A stretch of 64,000 bases of DNA from Balneolales bacterium ANBcel1 (GCA_029688905.1 JARULB010000006.1:225527-289526); one strand, 5' to 3'; shown: positions 40,445-50,748, numbered from the stretch's first letter. Notes: generated from the letters alone by a model not told the origin. Made by a program: numbers and translations.

Positions 40445-40936
40445 TTAGTCCTCAGATTTTAGTCTCTCAATTTCTTCCTTCCATTTCCTCCTTCCATTAA
40501 CCACAAATCGCTCTACCTTATCATCATCTTTTTTAATTGAAAGTCCATTCGGTATAATTCCCAAAGTATTATAGAAGCCGACCTCCTGAACTTGACCAAT
40601 TCCAATGATCTCTTCATGGTTCTGAACATTAAGTTTATGTGATTTAAAATGGATTCTATCTTCAAGCAGATAAAGAACCCCTCCAACTGATTCAACATTC
40701 TTCAAATGATTAGCCCCACCCGAACGGATAATCGACTCTCCTTTCATGTTTTCAATTTGAGTCTGCTCTTTTACCATCCTGGAGGTCACGAAGTAATACA
40801 TCGCAACTCCAACAGCAAGTCCTGTTACTGGACCGGCAATCAAGGCATATTCAATTGCAATATAAAACGCATAAAAAAGCCCCGATAACAGGCCGAAAGC
40901 AATTCCGGCTATGATTGAGTTTCTTTTTTCTGTCAT
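40445..40936 (-). CDS. unknown membrane protein with GRAM/PH-like domain
   Basis: A 163-residue protein if started at the Met of MTEKRNSIIAG (40936). That start has GGGAG on the minus strand 8 bp upstream (40945-40949), so I prefer it to the ATG at 41005. Two transmembrane segments (SIIAGIAFGLLSGLFYAFY and ALIAGPVTGLAVGVAMYYF) are followed by about 100 residues that read like a GRAM/PH domain: GESIIRSGGANHL, GVLYLLEDRIHFKSHK, EEIIGIGQVQEVG, IPNGLSIKKDDD. Base composition is more A+T-rich than neighbours. Function unknown; it follows the glycine-zipper lipoprotein gene by 114 bp on the same strand. Confidence 0.72.
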   Translation of the reverse strand: MTEKRNSIIAGIAFGLLSGLFYAFYIAIEYALIAGPVTGLAVGVAMYYFVTSRMVKEQTQIENMKGESIIRSGGANHLKNVESVGGVLYLLEDRIHFKSHKLNVQNHEEIIGIGQVQEVGFYNTLGIIPNGLSIKKDDDKVERFVVNGRRKWKEEIERLKSED

Positions 40937-41050
40937 AATTTTTTCTCCCATGGCAGCTCCATTTGAAGATTGTTCGTTATAGAAATAAATCCGGACCTCA
41001 ACCACGTATGATTGAAGCCCGGATACCTGGATATCATTAACTACTGGTAA

Positions 41051-41959
41051 TCAACTACCTCCATTATCAAAGATTCGATCAAACAACTGCTTTGCGGCAT
41101 TTGTGGCCGAAGCTCCGGCCGACGTGCCAAGGGCACCAGCTGCGGCTCCCGGGCCACAACCAATTCCACCAACAACGGCTCCTCCCATACATCCTGCAAC
41201 TGCACCGCCCACTGCTCCGCCGACATCGGCTCTGACCATTGACCTTCCATTAAACCACTGGATTTCATCAAAAAAATCGGCGTTGAGAGACTTGTGATAT
41301 TCAGCGTAGTCGCTTCCGACCAGAGCCTTGACCCACTCCTCATAATGCTGCTCCCAATACTCAGCCGATTCAATACCAACAGAAGTAGCCGCATAGATGA
41401 CATATCGCTGCTCAGGATCCAGCTTCTGAACCGCATCACTTGAATTAATGCGTTCAAGGGCACTGATCATCTCCTCCCCGTTTTCAGAGGTTTCAATGAT
41501 TCGGTCCACTTCCTCCAAAATATCCCACTGCTGTTCAGTGAGATTTTCAACTGCCGAGGCACTCAGCCGATCCATTACATGTCCCGCTTTGTTTACATTA
41601 CCAAGATGGTCATCCGACTGTGCATTGATCAATTCTCCTGCAACTATTTTACGAATATCACCTTTGTCCATATTGTGCATTAACTCCTTTGAAGCAATGC
41701 TGTTGGTAAGTGACTCCTCCATAAAGCGAATTGCGGAAGACCGGTCTTCAAAAGGTTCCGTATTTCCTTGCAGGTCAGCAAGCACATCCGCCATAACCTC
41801 GTTGTGTAACATCCCGACCACCCGATACTGCTCAAGGGTCTCATCCGGTTTCTGGATAACTCCCTTGTCGCCCATATCATGTGTACAATATGTCACAAAA
41901 AAGAAAGACAGAAGTAATATTGCTGTCATTGCGATCGATTTATTTCTGTTGTTTTTCAT
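41051..41959 (-). CDS. unknown lipoprotein with C-terminal glycine-zipper segment
   Basis: A 302-residue protein with a lipoprotein-type signal (LLLSFFFVTYC, Cys25). The middle is helical and polar (EQYRVVGMLHNEVMAD, LTEQQWDILEEVDRIIE, LDPEQRYVIYAATSV). Residues about 243-289 form a Gly/Ala-rich zipper (ADVGGAVGGAVAGCMGGAV, then GGIGCGPGAAAGALGTSAG) able to insert into or pack against membrane. The last residues are polar. I do not recognise the family. Such tails occur in surface lipoproteins and in some secreted peptides. It is A+T-richer than its surroundings, as is its downstream neighbour, suggesting acquisition together. Confidence 0.7.
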   Translation of the reverse strand: MKNNRNKSIAMTAILLLSFFFVTYCTHDMGDKGVIQKPDETLEQYRVVGMLHNEVMADVLADLQGNTEPFEDRSSAIRFMEESLTNSIASKELMHNMDKGDIRKIVAGELINAQSDDHLGNVNKAGHVMDRLSASAVENLTEQQWDILEEVDRIIETSENGEEMISALERINSSDAVQKLDPEQRYVIYAATSVGIESAEYWEQHYEEWVKALVGSDYAEYHKSLNADFFDEIQWFNGRSMVRADVGGAVGGAVAGCMGGAVVGGIGCGPGAAAGALGTSAGASATNAAKQLFDRIFDNGGS

Positions 41960-42485
41960 AATCCGACACCCATGATTTATAGTTATAATTTATCAACTTA
42001 GGCTCCTCAGACCTCAGTTATGATTCGGTACTCTTGAGAGTCCAATGCCGGTGGATCCTTACACTTTTTTTCGAAAAAAAAAGACATGGCCGAAACCCGG
42101 TATCTGTCCGCGAATCCGGGCTTATCGCCGTTTCCTGCCGTATGAGATACCGATGCCTTTAGACGATCGCCGCAAAAAAACAGTCAGTGTATTCAAGAGG
42201 TGTGCAAGTCCTTTCAGACTAAAGGCGCAGGACCCGGCGCATGACGGCTCATCCTATTCCGGAAACTCTATTCAGCCCGGTCCAATTCGCAGGGAAGCGC
42301 CATATAACCCATGAAATAGCTCCTTTTTCATGGGGATGCCATGGAGTTGCTATGGAGATATCAGAACGAAGATCAGAAACCAGGCCGGTCACAATCCAAA
42401 AATTGTCACGTCCCAGGCAGACAAAATATGGGTGCGAGTCACGTTATACGGACATGGATCACACAAACCGGCCGATCCTGCAACC
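41960..42485. other. intergenic region, no gene recognised
   Basis: 526 bp between the glycine-zipper lipoprotein start and the stop of the second RND pump. Short frames on the plus strand have no domain or start signal. The first 60 bp are A+T-rich and probably hold the lipoprotein promoter. Confidence 0.5.
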
Positions 42486-45400
42486 CTATTTCGTCAGCGA
42501 AATGCCTTTTTTAAACAGATCGCGCCGCTCTTTGGAAATACCGATCACAATGGCGGGAACCACGAAAAGGGTCAACAGCGTCGCAAAAGCGAGTCCGCCG
42601 ATCACCGACTTGGCAAGCGGACTCCAGGTCTCGGCCCCCACGCCCAGCTCAAGGGCCAGCGGAATCATGGAGAAGATGGTGGTCATGGCGGTGAGCAGAA
42701 TCGGACGCATTCTGCGCTTGCATGCCTGGAGGAAGGCGATCAGATAGGCGCGGTCAGGAATCAGGCTCTGATCCGAAACCGGTCCCGATCCGCTGCCGGC
42801 CAGTTTTCTGCCGGTGCTTTGATGGATATAGTCAACCAGTACGATCCCGTTGTTCACGACAATACCCACCAGAATCACGATACCGATATAAGCCGGCACA
42901 CTCAGCGGGGTTCCGGTGACAAAAAGAAACACCAGCGATCCGAAGAAGGCCAGAGGTACGGTGAACATGATGATAAACGGGTCGCGGAAGTTTTCAAACA
43001 GGGACGCCATCACCATATAGGTGAGCAGCAGAGCGAAGATAAACGCGATACCCATTTCGCGGGCACTGTCGTCCTGGAAGCGCGACCTGCCGCTAAAATC
43101 ATATCGATACCCGTCCGGAAGAACGATTTCGTTGGTGATGATATCGTCCACCACACTGCGGTACCGGTCGTGCTCTACATTGATCATGATGCTCATGTCG
43201 AGTACCAGCTCCCGGTCACGGCGCGACAGCCGCTGCATGCTCTCCCTCAATTCGAAACTGCCCAGCGCGGTAATCGGCACACGCGCGTCATCCAGCTGAA
43301 GCAGCTCCAGGGCAAACATATCCTCCCGGTTTTCAAAACGGTCCCGGACATTGCGGATCTCAATAGGGATTTCCCGCCCCTGCTCCAGGTAGTATCCGCC
43401 GCGACTGCCACGCGCCTGGGTGCCAAACGCGCTTGCCACCTGCATGGTACGCACATCCAGCCGGGCAATCCGCTCGCGGTCCGGGTGGAATTCAAACTCC
43501 GGACCGGGCCGCGATCTCGGATTGGAGACCGACATCACCTCCGGCTCCCGAATCAGGCGTTCTTCAATCCGGTAGGACAGTTCTCGAAGTCTTTCCATAT
43601 CAGGGCCGTACAGCGTTACCTGGAGCCCGCGGGGACCCCATCGGCCGCCTCGCATGCCGCCCGGCCCCGATCCCGCGACCGATATGTCCAGCTCTACACC
43701 GGGGTCCTCAAACCGATCGGTCACCTCGGCGATAACATCATCGGTGGTTTTTCTTCGCTCGCGCTGATCCACCAGCAACACCTTGATCTCCCCGATATTG
43801 CTTTGTGTGGACCATCGCTGCCGCCCGATACTTGTTATGACGGTTCGTACTTCGGGCATTTCCAGCAGATCGTCGGAATAATTGCGGAGCAGTTCTGCGG
43901 TGGATGTCAATTGGGTGCCGGCCGGCAGATCAACACGCATATCGAATTCGCCCGTATCGCTTTCCGGGAAAAACTCACCGGGGATGGTCCGGAACAGGAA
44001 CAGCGAGCCTCCGATCACCAGAAGCACAAACATGGCCACCACGTACTTCCGCCGCAGGATCCAGAACAGGATTTTTCCATAGTTTTTTTCGACCAGGTGG
44101 ATGAGTTTGAACATCCCCTTGCGCCGTGTGAACTGCTCGGGCCGTAACACCAGAGATGCCAGCACCGGTATGAGAATGATTGCAGCCAGGAAAGAGCTGG
44201 TGATGGCGATTGATATTGTCAGTGCCAGATCGCGGGTGATGGTTCCGGTGACTCCGGTAACCCCGAGAATCGGAACAAAAACGGCCAGAGTGGTTAGTGT
44301 GGAGCCTAGCAACGCTCCGGCCACTTCATTGGTGCCCTCCAGGGCGGCGCGGAATCGATTCTGCCCCTGGACCAGTCGGTTGGCAATACTTTCGGTGACC
44401 ACAATGGAGTTGTCCACAAGCAGCCCGATTGCCAGCGCCAATCCCGTTATGGAGATGATGTTCAGGGTGATGCCCACCGCATACATGGCGGCGAACGTGG
44501 CGGTAATTGAAACAGGAATGCTCATCGCAACTACCAGGGCCACACGCCATCCGCCCATAAACAACAGCAGAATAAAAATTACTACGGTAAGCGCAATGAC
44601 AGCCGATTGTGCCAGGTTGTTGATGGATTCCTCGATGAAATCTCCTTCGTTGCTAAGCACCTGCATGGTAACACTGGCGGGCAGCACTTCACCCATACCC
44701 TGCATTTCATCAATAACCGCATGGGCCACATCGAGAGTGTTAGCATCGGACTGTTTCTGTATCTGTACCGTTACGCTGTTTTTGCCGTTGACCTCCTCGA
44801 TTGAGTTGATGTCCGCGAAGGTGTTTTCCACCCGGGCAACATCGGAAACGCGGATGAGCGCACCGTCATCGCCGTTCCTGACAATCGTCTGCGAGATCTC
44901 CTCCAGCGACCGGAACATCGATTCGGCCCGGATGCTGTAACTGACGCGGTCGGCGACCAGGTTACCGATCGGCTGGTTGACATTATTGTCCTGGATGGCG
45001 GATACGACATCAGACGGCACCACCCGGTGGCGGCTCATGGCGGCGGGATCGAGACTGACAAAAAAGCTGCGTTCGAGTCCGCCTTGCGTTTCGGCCGACG
45101 CGACTCCGCGCAATCGTTCAAATCTCGGCTCAATCAACTCGGCCGACAGCTGCCGCAATTCATCGAGACCCAATACCGGCGATTCCACGCTGATTTGGAT
45201 GATCGGGGCGCTTTCCGGATCGAACTGAAAGATCACCGGCTCATTGGCCTCGGTAGGCAGCTGAGGCCGCACCCGGTCCATGGCCTCCCGCAACTTCATC
45301 TCCGTGTACTGGACATCGGCACCGGGCTTCAGGCTCAGAATCAGAAACGCTCCGCCGCGCCGCACATTCGACTCCAGCTGGTCGATGCCCTCCACCCCCA

Positions 45401-45623
45401 TAATGGCGCCTTCGATGGGCTCTACAACGAGCCGTGACATATCGTCGGGCGCCACGTTGGCGTAGTTCACCGAAACCGCGAGCACGGGGATGTTGAACTG
45501 CGGCATCAGCGTGATTTTCAGATTCGCCAGCGAAAACAGGCCGAACCCCACCACGAGCAGCGACATCATGAAGACCGTGACCGGCCGCTTCAGTATTCGT
45601 TCTGTGATAGTAATCTTTTTCAT
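42486..45623 (-). CDS. RND efflux transporter, second pump of the operon
   Basis: A 1045-residue HAE1/AcrB-like inner membrane pump. Typical layout: TM1 (RPVTVFMMSLLVVGFGLF), porter domain, TM cluster with VALVVAMSIPVSITATFAAM and the proton-relay region AIGLLVDNSIVVTESI, a second porter half, and the end AYIGIVILVGIVVNNGIVLVDYIH. It contains Asp-Asn where AcrB has Asp-Asp. Cargo unknown. It lies 237 bp after the first pump gene, a gap without a recognised gene. A TolC-like outer membrane factor is not encoded nearby. Confidence 0.94.
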   Translation of the reverse strand: MKKITITERILKRPVTVFMMSLLVVGFGLFSLANLKITLMPQFNIPVLAVSVNYANVAPDDMSRLVVEPIEGAIMGVEGIDQLESNVRRGGAFLILSLKPGADVQYTEMKLREAMDRVRPQLPTEANEPVIFQFDPESAPIIQISVESPVLGLDELRQLSAELIEPRFERLRGVASAETQGGLERSFFVSLDPAAMSRHRVVPSDVVSAIQDNNVNQPIGNLVADRVSYSIRAESMFRSLEEISQTIVRNGDDGALIRVSDVARVENTFADINSIEEVNGKNSVTVQIQKQSDANTLDVAHAVIDEMQGMGEVLPASVTMQVLSNEGDFIEESINNLAQSAVIALTVVIFILLLFMGGWRVALVVAMSIPVSITATFAAMYAVGITLNIISITGLALAIGLLVDNSIVVTESIANRLVQGQNRFRAALEGTNEVAGALLGSTLTTLAVFVPILGVTGVTGTITRDLALTISIAITSSFLAAIILIPVLASLVLRPEQFTRRKGMFKLIHLVEKNYGKILFWILRRKYVVAMFVLLVIGGSLFLFRTIPGEFFPESDTGEFDMRVDLPAGTQLTSTAELLRNYSDDLLEMPEVRTVITSIGRQRWSTQSNIGEIKVLLVDQRERRKTTDDVIAEVTDRFEDPGVELDISVAGSGPGGMRGGRWGPRGLQVTLYGPDMERLRELSYRIEERLIREPEVMSVSNPRSRPGPEFEFHPDRERIARLDVRTMQVASAFGTQARGSRGGYYLEQGREIPIEIRNVRDRFENREDMFALELLQLDDARVPITALGSFELRESMQRLSRRDRELVLDMSIMINVEHDRYRSVVDDIITNEIVLPDGYRYDFSGRSRFQDDSAREMGIAFIFALLLTYMVMASLFENFRDPFIIMFTVPLAFFGSLVFLFVTGTPLSVPAYIGIVILVGIVVNNGIVLVDYIHQSTGRKLAGSGSGPVSDQSLIPDRAYLIAFLQACKRRMRPILLTAMTTIFSMIPLALELGVGAETWSPLAKSVIGGLAFATLLTLFVVPAIVIGISKERRDLFKKGISLTK

Positions 45624-45860
45624 CGGTCTGTCGGGTGGTACCGGGCGCCCTCAATGGCGATTCCGGCTACTTATCGGGTTTGGTATCGTTGGTCGGTTGA
45701 CCTCGGTGCGCGGTTTACCGGTAATGCTGACGCCGGCTCCGCATGCTGATGCTGTTGTTGGTCAAGCGTGTTGATGCTGTCATATGTTCCGCGTGTTCAG
45801 GCTGCTGTCGGATCCGGATTTCAATCGTTGTTTGGTTTTCGGTGTGATGGCTTTTCGGTT

Positions 45861-48800
45861 TCATCCTTCCTGCACGAGCGGATCTTCCTTGCGCAAACCG
45901 GTGAAGCCGGCTTTTTCGGCCATACGGTTAACGAGATTGTACATGCACGGTACTGCAAAAAGCATGAGCAGGGTCGACATGGCCAGCCCGCCGATCACGG
46001 TTCGTGCCATCGGGCTCCAGGTTTCCGACCCGGCGCCAAGCTGCAGCGCCAGCGGGGTCATGGCCAGAATCGTGGTGAGGGCGGTCATCAGAATCGGGCG
46101 AAGCCTGCGCGAGGCACCGTTAACGATCGCCTGATGCCGCTCCTGACCGCGAGCCTGCAGGATTTTGATATAGTCGATCATAACAATGCCGTTGTTGACC
46201 ACGATGCCGGTAAGCAGAACCAATCCGACCATGGCGGTTACACTTACCGGAGTGCCGGTGGCCCAGAGCATGAGCAGCACGCCGGTGAGGGCCAGGGGGA
46301 TGGTGACGATAATAATCAGCGGTTCAAGCAGACTTTCGAACTGGGACGCCATCACCATGTAGGTCAGTACACCCGCCACAATGAAAGCGATCATGAGGTA
46401 GAAAAACGAACGCTGCTGATCTTCGGCGGCGCCCCCCACTTCATAGCGGTACCCTTCGGGCCATTGCAGGGTGTTGAGTGCGTCGCGCGTGCGCTGCGTG
46501 GCGGTTTGCAGATCAATGCCGCCCAGGTCGGCGTTGACTTCAACCATGCGTTCCTGGTTGATGCGGTGGATGCTGGCCGGACCGGTTACGCGCTCGATGC
46601 GGGCGAGGTTCTTCAGGGGCATCCAGTCGCCCTGCGGGGTGCGGATCTGGATCTCATCCACCATGCCGGAATGTGCACGGTCGAACGGGTCAAGCTGCAC
46701 CAGTACTTCAAACTCAATGCCCTGATCCACAAATGTGGTGGCGAGGTTGCCGCGAACCGCGTCACTCACGGCGCTGGTCACCTGAGCGGTAGTCATACCA
46801 ACGCGCGCAATCCGTTCTCGGTCCATGATGAGGCGCAGTTCGGGTCGCCCCTGGTCAGCGGTGCTGAACAGGCCGGTGATACCTTCGATGCCGCGCATCC
46901 GCTGCATGGCTGCGTATGCCAGGTCTTCGCGAACCTCCGGGTCGAATCCGTATATTTGAACAATCAGGCCGGTTTCACCATCCGGACTGAGCGGATCTTC
47001 CCGCAACTCCCGGATGTTGGCGGCGGGTACTTCCATCAGGGCCTCCAGCAGCGAAGCGGTGATTTGGAACTGGCTGCGCGACCGATCCTGAACCGGAACC
47101 AGTTCAATACGCACCACTCCCTGATTACCGCCGGGGTTGTCGGCCCCTTCGATGCCGATTTTGTCGCCATAGTCCGAAACCACAAGCCGGGTTTCGGGTA
47201 CTTCACGGGCGATGACCTCCTCAACCTGACGAATGGTTCGCTCAAGCTCGAACAGGTTGACACCCGGTTCACGCTGGACCTCAAGCACGATCCTGTTTTC
47301 ATCGACTTCCGGAAAAAATTCACCGCCAAGCTGGTAAAAAATCGGGAGCGATATCAACAGGAGAAGGAAGGCGAACAGCACTGTTAGTCCGCTGCGGTGA
47401 AGAACGTTGTCGATGGTCTGGCGGTAGCCGTTCTCGACCCTGTCGAATCCTCGCCCAAGTGCCGGAGCCACATTTTGGGCAAAAAACGTACCTATCAGAT
47501 GGAACAGCCATGCCAGTGCGCGGTACACCGGATACACCGGCAGGAACACCAGAAAAACCGGAATGCTGAGAATGCGGGTGGTGATGGACCTTCGGCGCCA
47601 CTCCAGCAGACGCCGGAGCGCGGACGGATTGCGATCTGCGCCGGAGATCTGTTGCGTACCAGGGGAAGTCTGCTTGTCGGTGGATGATTCGCGCTCAGAG
47701 CCGGCGTCCGATTCCGAAGCTTCCGCCTCTTTCCGCCGCTGCTCCCATCCGAAAAAACGGGAAGCCATAACGGGGATGAGGGTCAGTGCCACCAGCACCG
47801 AAACAATCAGCGCGAACGAAACGGTAAGGGCCAGATCACGGAACAGCAGACCGGCGATGCCCGGCACAAAAAGGACCGGGAGAAAAACAACGAGGGTGGT
47901 CAGCGTGGACATCACCACCGGACCGGATACTTCCCTGGCTCCCTGCATCGCCGCATCCCTGCCGCTCTCCCCATCCTCGCGGAACCGGAAGATGTTCTCC
48001 AGTACCACCACGGCGTTGTCCACAACAAGGCCGACGGCCAGGGTGAGTCCCGACAGCGAAATGATATTCATGCTCACATCCGCCCAGTGCATAATGCTGA
48101 AGGTCGCGATGATCGACACGGGGATGGAGATGGCCACAATGAGCGATGAGCGGCCGCTGCGCAGAAAAAGCAGCAGCATCAGCATTACCAGGAACACGGC
48201 CTGCAGGCCGGTCAGAATCAGGTTGCGGATGGACATCTCGATGAAATCGGCCTGGTTGGTGAGCACATCCAGCTGAACGCCGGATGGCAGGATGGCGCGA
48301 AGGTCATCCAGGGAGCCCATCACTCCGCCGGCCGCCATCACCACATTGCTGTCGCTTTGGCGGTACACATTGAGGATGACACCGTCGTTGCCCTGAACAC
48401 GCACGTTGCCGATAGGCTGGGCGATGCCGTCTTCCACCCGGGCGACATCCCTCAGGTACACGGGGTTGCCCTCGTTGGTGCCGACGATGGCACTGCGGAT
48501 CTGGTCGATATTCCGGAAATCTCCAACCGTTCTGAGCGAGTAAGTGGTTTCGCCCTCTTCGAGCTGGCCGGCCGGTACCTGGATATTCTCGTCGCGCAGT
48601 GTTGCTGCGATATCGGAGATACTGAGGTTGTAGGCACGCATATCGGCATTGCGCAACCGAATGTTGATCTGCCGCTCGTAACCGCCAGCGGTGGCGGCGG
48701 AGGCGACACCACTGATCCGCTCAATGCGCTGTTCCAGCTGCTGGGTGGCGATGGTGCGCAACTCCCTGGGGCTGCGGGTCTGACTGGTGAGGGTGAGCAC

Positions 48801-49220
48801 CACCACCGGCTCGTCGTTGGGGTCGTAGGAAAAAACAACGGGCTGTTCGGCATCCCGGGGAAGTGTTCGGCGGATCATATCGAGCTGCTTGCGCACCTCG
48901 GTTTCAGCAAAAAACAGATCGGTGCCCCAGTCGAAGTTGAGGCGAACGACCGATGCTCCCTGGCTGGACTGCGACCGTACCCGCTGGATGCCCGAAACAC
49001 TGCCGACGGTCTCTTCGATGGGCCGGGTAATGAGGGTTTCGATATCTTCCGGAGCGACCCCTTCGTAGGTGGTGTAGACGGTCACGGTCGGGAACGAGAC
49101 ATCCGGGTAGAGATTCAAGCGCAGATTCATCAGCCCGAAAATCCCGAATCCGATAAGTATCAGGCTTGCCATCAGAAAGGTGACAGGCCGGTTGACTGCA
49201 AGTCTGGATAAATTCTTCAT
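45861..49220 (-). CDS. RND efflux transporter, first pump, with long cytoplasmic linker
   Basis: A 1119-residue RND pump. It starts MKNLSRLAVNRPVTFLM, has the TM4 region LAVGLVVDNAVVVLENIFR and the C-terminal GLVLLTGIVVNNGIVMIDYI. It is about 70 residues longer than usual because of a Ser/Glu/Gln-rich linker at about residues 492-543 (phrases EASESDAGSERESS and TSPGTQQISGADRN), followed by an amphipathic Arg-rich stretch, between the two transmembrane halves. Its start is 3 bp after the adaptor stop, so the two are co-translated. It differs clearly in sequence from the second pump, so the pair may form a heteromeric trimer like MdtBC or act separately. Confidence 0.94.
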   Translation of the reverse strand: MKNLSRLAVNRPVTFLMASLILIGFGIFGLMNLRLNLYPDVSFPTVTVYTTYEGVAPEDIETLITRPIEETVGSVSGIQRVRSQSSQGASVVRLNFDWGTDLFFAETEVRKQLDMIRRTLPRDAEQPVVFSYDPNDEPVVVLTLTSQTRSPRELRTIATQQLEQRIERISGVASAATAGGYERQINIRLRNADMRAYNLSISDIAATLRDENIQVPAGQLEEGETTYSLRTVGDFRNIDQIRSAIVGTNEGNPVYLRDVARVEDGIAQPIGNVRVQGNDGVILNVYRQSDSNVVMAAGGVMGSLDDLRAILPSGVQLDVLTNQADFIEMSIRNLILTGLQAVFLVMLMLLLFLRSGRSSLIVAISIPVSIIATFSIMHWADVSMNIISLSGLTLAVGLVVDNAVVVLENIFRFREDGESGRDAAMQGAREVSGPVVMSTLTTLVVFLPVLFVPGIAGLLFRDLALTVSFALIVSVLVALTLIPVMASRFFGWEQRRKEAEASESDAGSERESSTDKQTSPGTQQISGADRNPSALRRLLEWRRRSITTRILSIPVFLVFLPVYPVYRALAWLFHLIGTFFAQNVAPALGRGFDRVENGYRQTIDNVLHRSGLTVLFAFLLLLISLPIFYQLGGEFFPEVDENRIVLEVQREPGVNLFELERTIRQVEEVIAREVPETRLVVSDYGDKIGIEGADNPGGNQGVVRIELVPVQDRSRSQFQITASLLEALMEVPAANIRELREDPLSPDGETGLIVQIYGFDPEVREDLAYAAMQRMRGIEGITGLFSTADQGRPELRLIMDRERIARVGMTTAQVTSAVSDAVRGNLATTFVDQGIEFEVLVQLDPFDRAHSGMVDEIQIRTPQGDWMPLKNLARIERVTGPASIHRINQERMVEVNADLGGIDLQTATQRTRDALNTLQWPEGYRYEVGGAAEDQQRSFFYLMIAFIVAGVLTYMVMASQFESLLEPLIIIVTIPLALTGVLLMLWATGTPVSVTAMVGLVLLTGIVVNNGIVMIDYIKILQARGQERHQAIVNGASRRLRPILMTALTTILAMTPLALQLGAGSETWSPMARTVIGGLAMSTLLMLFAVPCMYNLVNRMAEKAGFTGLRKEDPLVQEG

Positions 49221-49223
49221 AAA

Positions 49224-50474
49224 TTAGCGGTTGCTGCGCCCTTGGCCGCGTCCCTGTCCCTGGCCCGGTTGTTGTCGATCTGCTTCCAGCTGTTGTCCGT
49301 CCCCGGCTCCGGGCCGGTCACGGCCGACGACTCGTACCGGTTGCCCGTCCATCAGGTTACGCTGACCGGTAATAATGAGTTGTTCTCCCGCTTCAAGGCC
49401 CGACAACACTTCGACCCGCTCGCCCTGCTCGAGTCCGATTTCCAGTTCCCGCTGCTGCGCGACCGTGTCCCCAGCCACAACAAACGCGTTGTAGGTACGC
49501 CGGATTTCGACGGTATTTGTTTCCGGCTCGATGTAGGTATCGATCTGTTCCAGCATGGCGGATCGCGGGATCACGACGGCATCCTCGTGGGTGATAAGGG
49601 TGATGCGCGCTTCCACCAGCGCTCCCTGCCTGATAGAGCGGGTTACGTTGGTCAGGCTCACCACCACCTCACCCAGACCGCTATTGGGATTGAGTTGTGG
49701 ACTGATACGGGACACAACGCCCTCGGCGGCAAGTTCTTCACGGTTGGACAAGCTCAGAGCCACCGGCAGTCCGATACTCAGATCTTCCCAATCCTGCATC
49801 GGCAGGAACAGACGTGTTTCGTAGCCGACCAAATTGGCCACTTCAAATGCCGCTTCGCCGGTGCGGGCCAGATCGCCCTCGGCGATCATACGTTGCAGGA
49901 CAACCCCATCCACCGGTGAACGAATTTCGGTATTTTCCAGGTCCTCTCGGCTTTGTGTGAGGGCGGCCCGGGCCGATTCCAGCTGAGCCCGGCTGCTTTC
50001 GAATGCGCTTCGGGCGTCCTCAAATTCGCTGGAACTGCTGGCTCCACGTTCATAGAGCTGCTGCTGCCTGACGAAGGCGGAACTGTCCCGCTCAAAGGCC
50101 GACCGGCTCTGCCTGAGTTGCGCCCGGGCCTGTTCAAGGGCATCCCGGTAAGGCACATCATAAATTTTGGCAAGGACTTCTCCGCTCGAAACCGAGTCAC
50201 CAAGATCGGCGTGAATACGGGTAACGCGGTTGCTCACCTGGGGAATGATGGATATCACATCCTGTGCCCTGATGGTGCCGAAAGAGCGCACCTGGTCGGA
50301 GATGGAAGAGGTGGTGACGGATTCGGCCTCGACGCTTACGGCCTGGCCGCGGGGTTGGCCCCATCCTCCCGGTCCTGAACCGGGACCCTGGGGACCGCCA
50401 TTATCGGAGCCACAAGCTGCCATCAAGGCAACGAAAAGAAACAGGAAAAAACGGTGTAATAATTGCAAGGTCAA
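49224..50474 (-). CDS. RND periplasmic adaptor (membrane fusion protein), lipoprotein
   Basis: A 416-residue adaptor with a lipoprotein signal (LFLFVALMAAC, Cys21) and a Gly/Pro-rich linker. Then come the lipoyl half (VSSGEVLAKIYDVPYRDALE), a long helical hairpin (about residues 110-170, rich in Gln/Arg/Ser), the second lipoyl half (TEIRSPVDGVVLQRMIAEG) and beta-barrel parts. The C-terminus is polar with Gln/Gly/Arg repeats. It bridges the RND pumps to an outer membrane channel. It is first in the operon; the promoter should lie in 50475-50748. Confidence 0.94.
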   Translation of the reverse strand: MTLQLLHRFFLFLFVALMAACGSDNGGPQGPGSGPGGWGQPRGQAVSVEAESVTTSSISDQVRSFGTIRAQDVISIIPQVSNRVTRIHADLGDSVSSGEVLAKIYDVPYRDALEQARAQLRQSRSAFERDSSAFVRQQQLYERGASSSSEFEDARSAFESSRAQLESARAALTQSREDLENTEIRSPVDGVVLQRMIAEGDLARTGEAAFEVANLVGYETRLFLPMQDWEDLSIGLPVALSLSNREELAAEGVVSRISPQLNPNSGLGEVVVSLTNVTRSIRQGALVEARITLITHEDAVVIPRSAMLEQIDTYIEPETNTVEIRRTYNAFVVAGDTVAQQRELEIGLEQGERVEVLSGLEAGEQLIITGQRNLMDGQPVRVVGRDRPGAGDGQQLEADRQQPGQGQGRGQGRSNR

Positions 50475-50748
50475 TGAATTGGTCTATATTTGTTATGGTA
50501 AGAACGGAAGCGGTAAAAAATCATTATTTCATCACCTGCACGGCAGAGCAGGCTCTGGCGAAAAACACTTTCTGGCAATTAGACGTTCGTGCGCCGCTAA
50601 AGTTTGCGGGTTCAATTGATTGCCGATTTAGCACAATATTGATTCAATGTGGCCTGTCACATCTGCCGCATTGGTACAACATAGCCTCAATCCTCCCTCT
50701 GATGGTTATATGCGTGCCTTCATCCCGCCCGGCAGTCTCTGTCCGGAG

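Noticed and set aside
42330..44147. 605-codon open frame on the plus strand
   Set aside because: It lies antisense to the second RND pump. Its translation is His/Arg/Gln-rich without domains, the typical mirror of a GC-biased gene.
45768..47387. 539-codon open frame on the plus strand
   Set aside because: Antisense to the first RND pump, whose motifs are complete; no recognisable domain.
50485..50492. TATATTTG promoter-like box on the plus strand
   Set aside because: A perfect TAnnTTTG match, but the only downstream plus-strand frame (50474-50761) has no coding character; likely chance in A+T-rich DNA.
50475..50748. tRNA-like GGTTCAATTGATTGCCG segment near 50610
   Set aside because: Resembles a T-loop by chance; no acceptor or anticodon stems could be paired around it.
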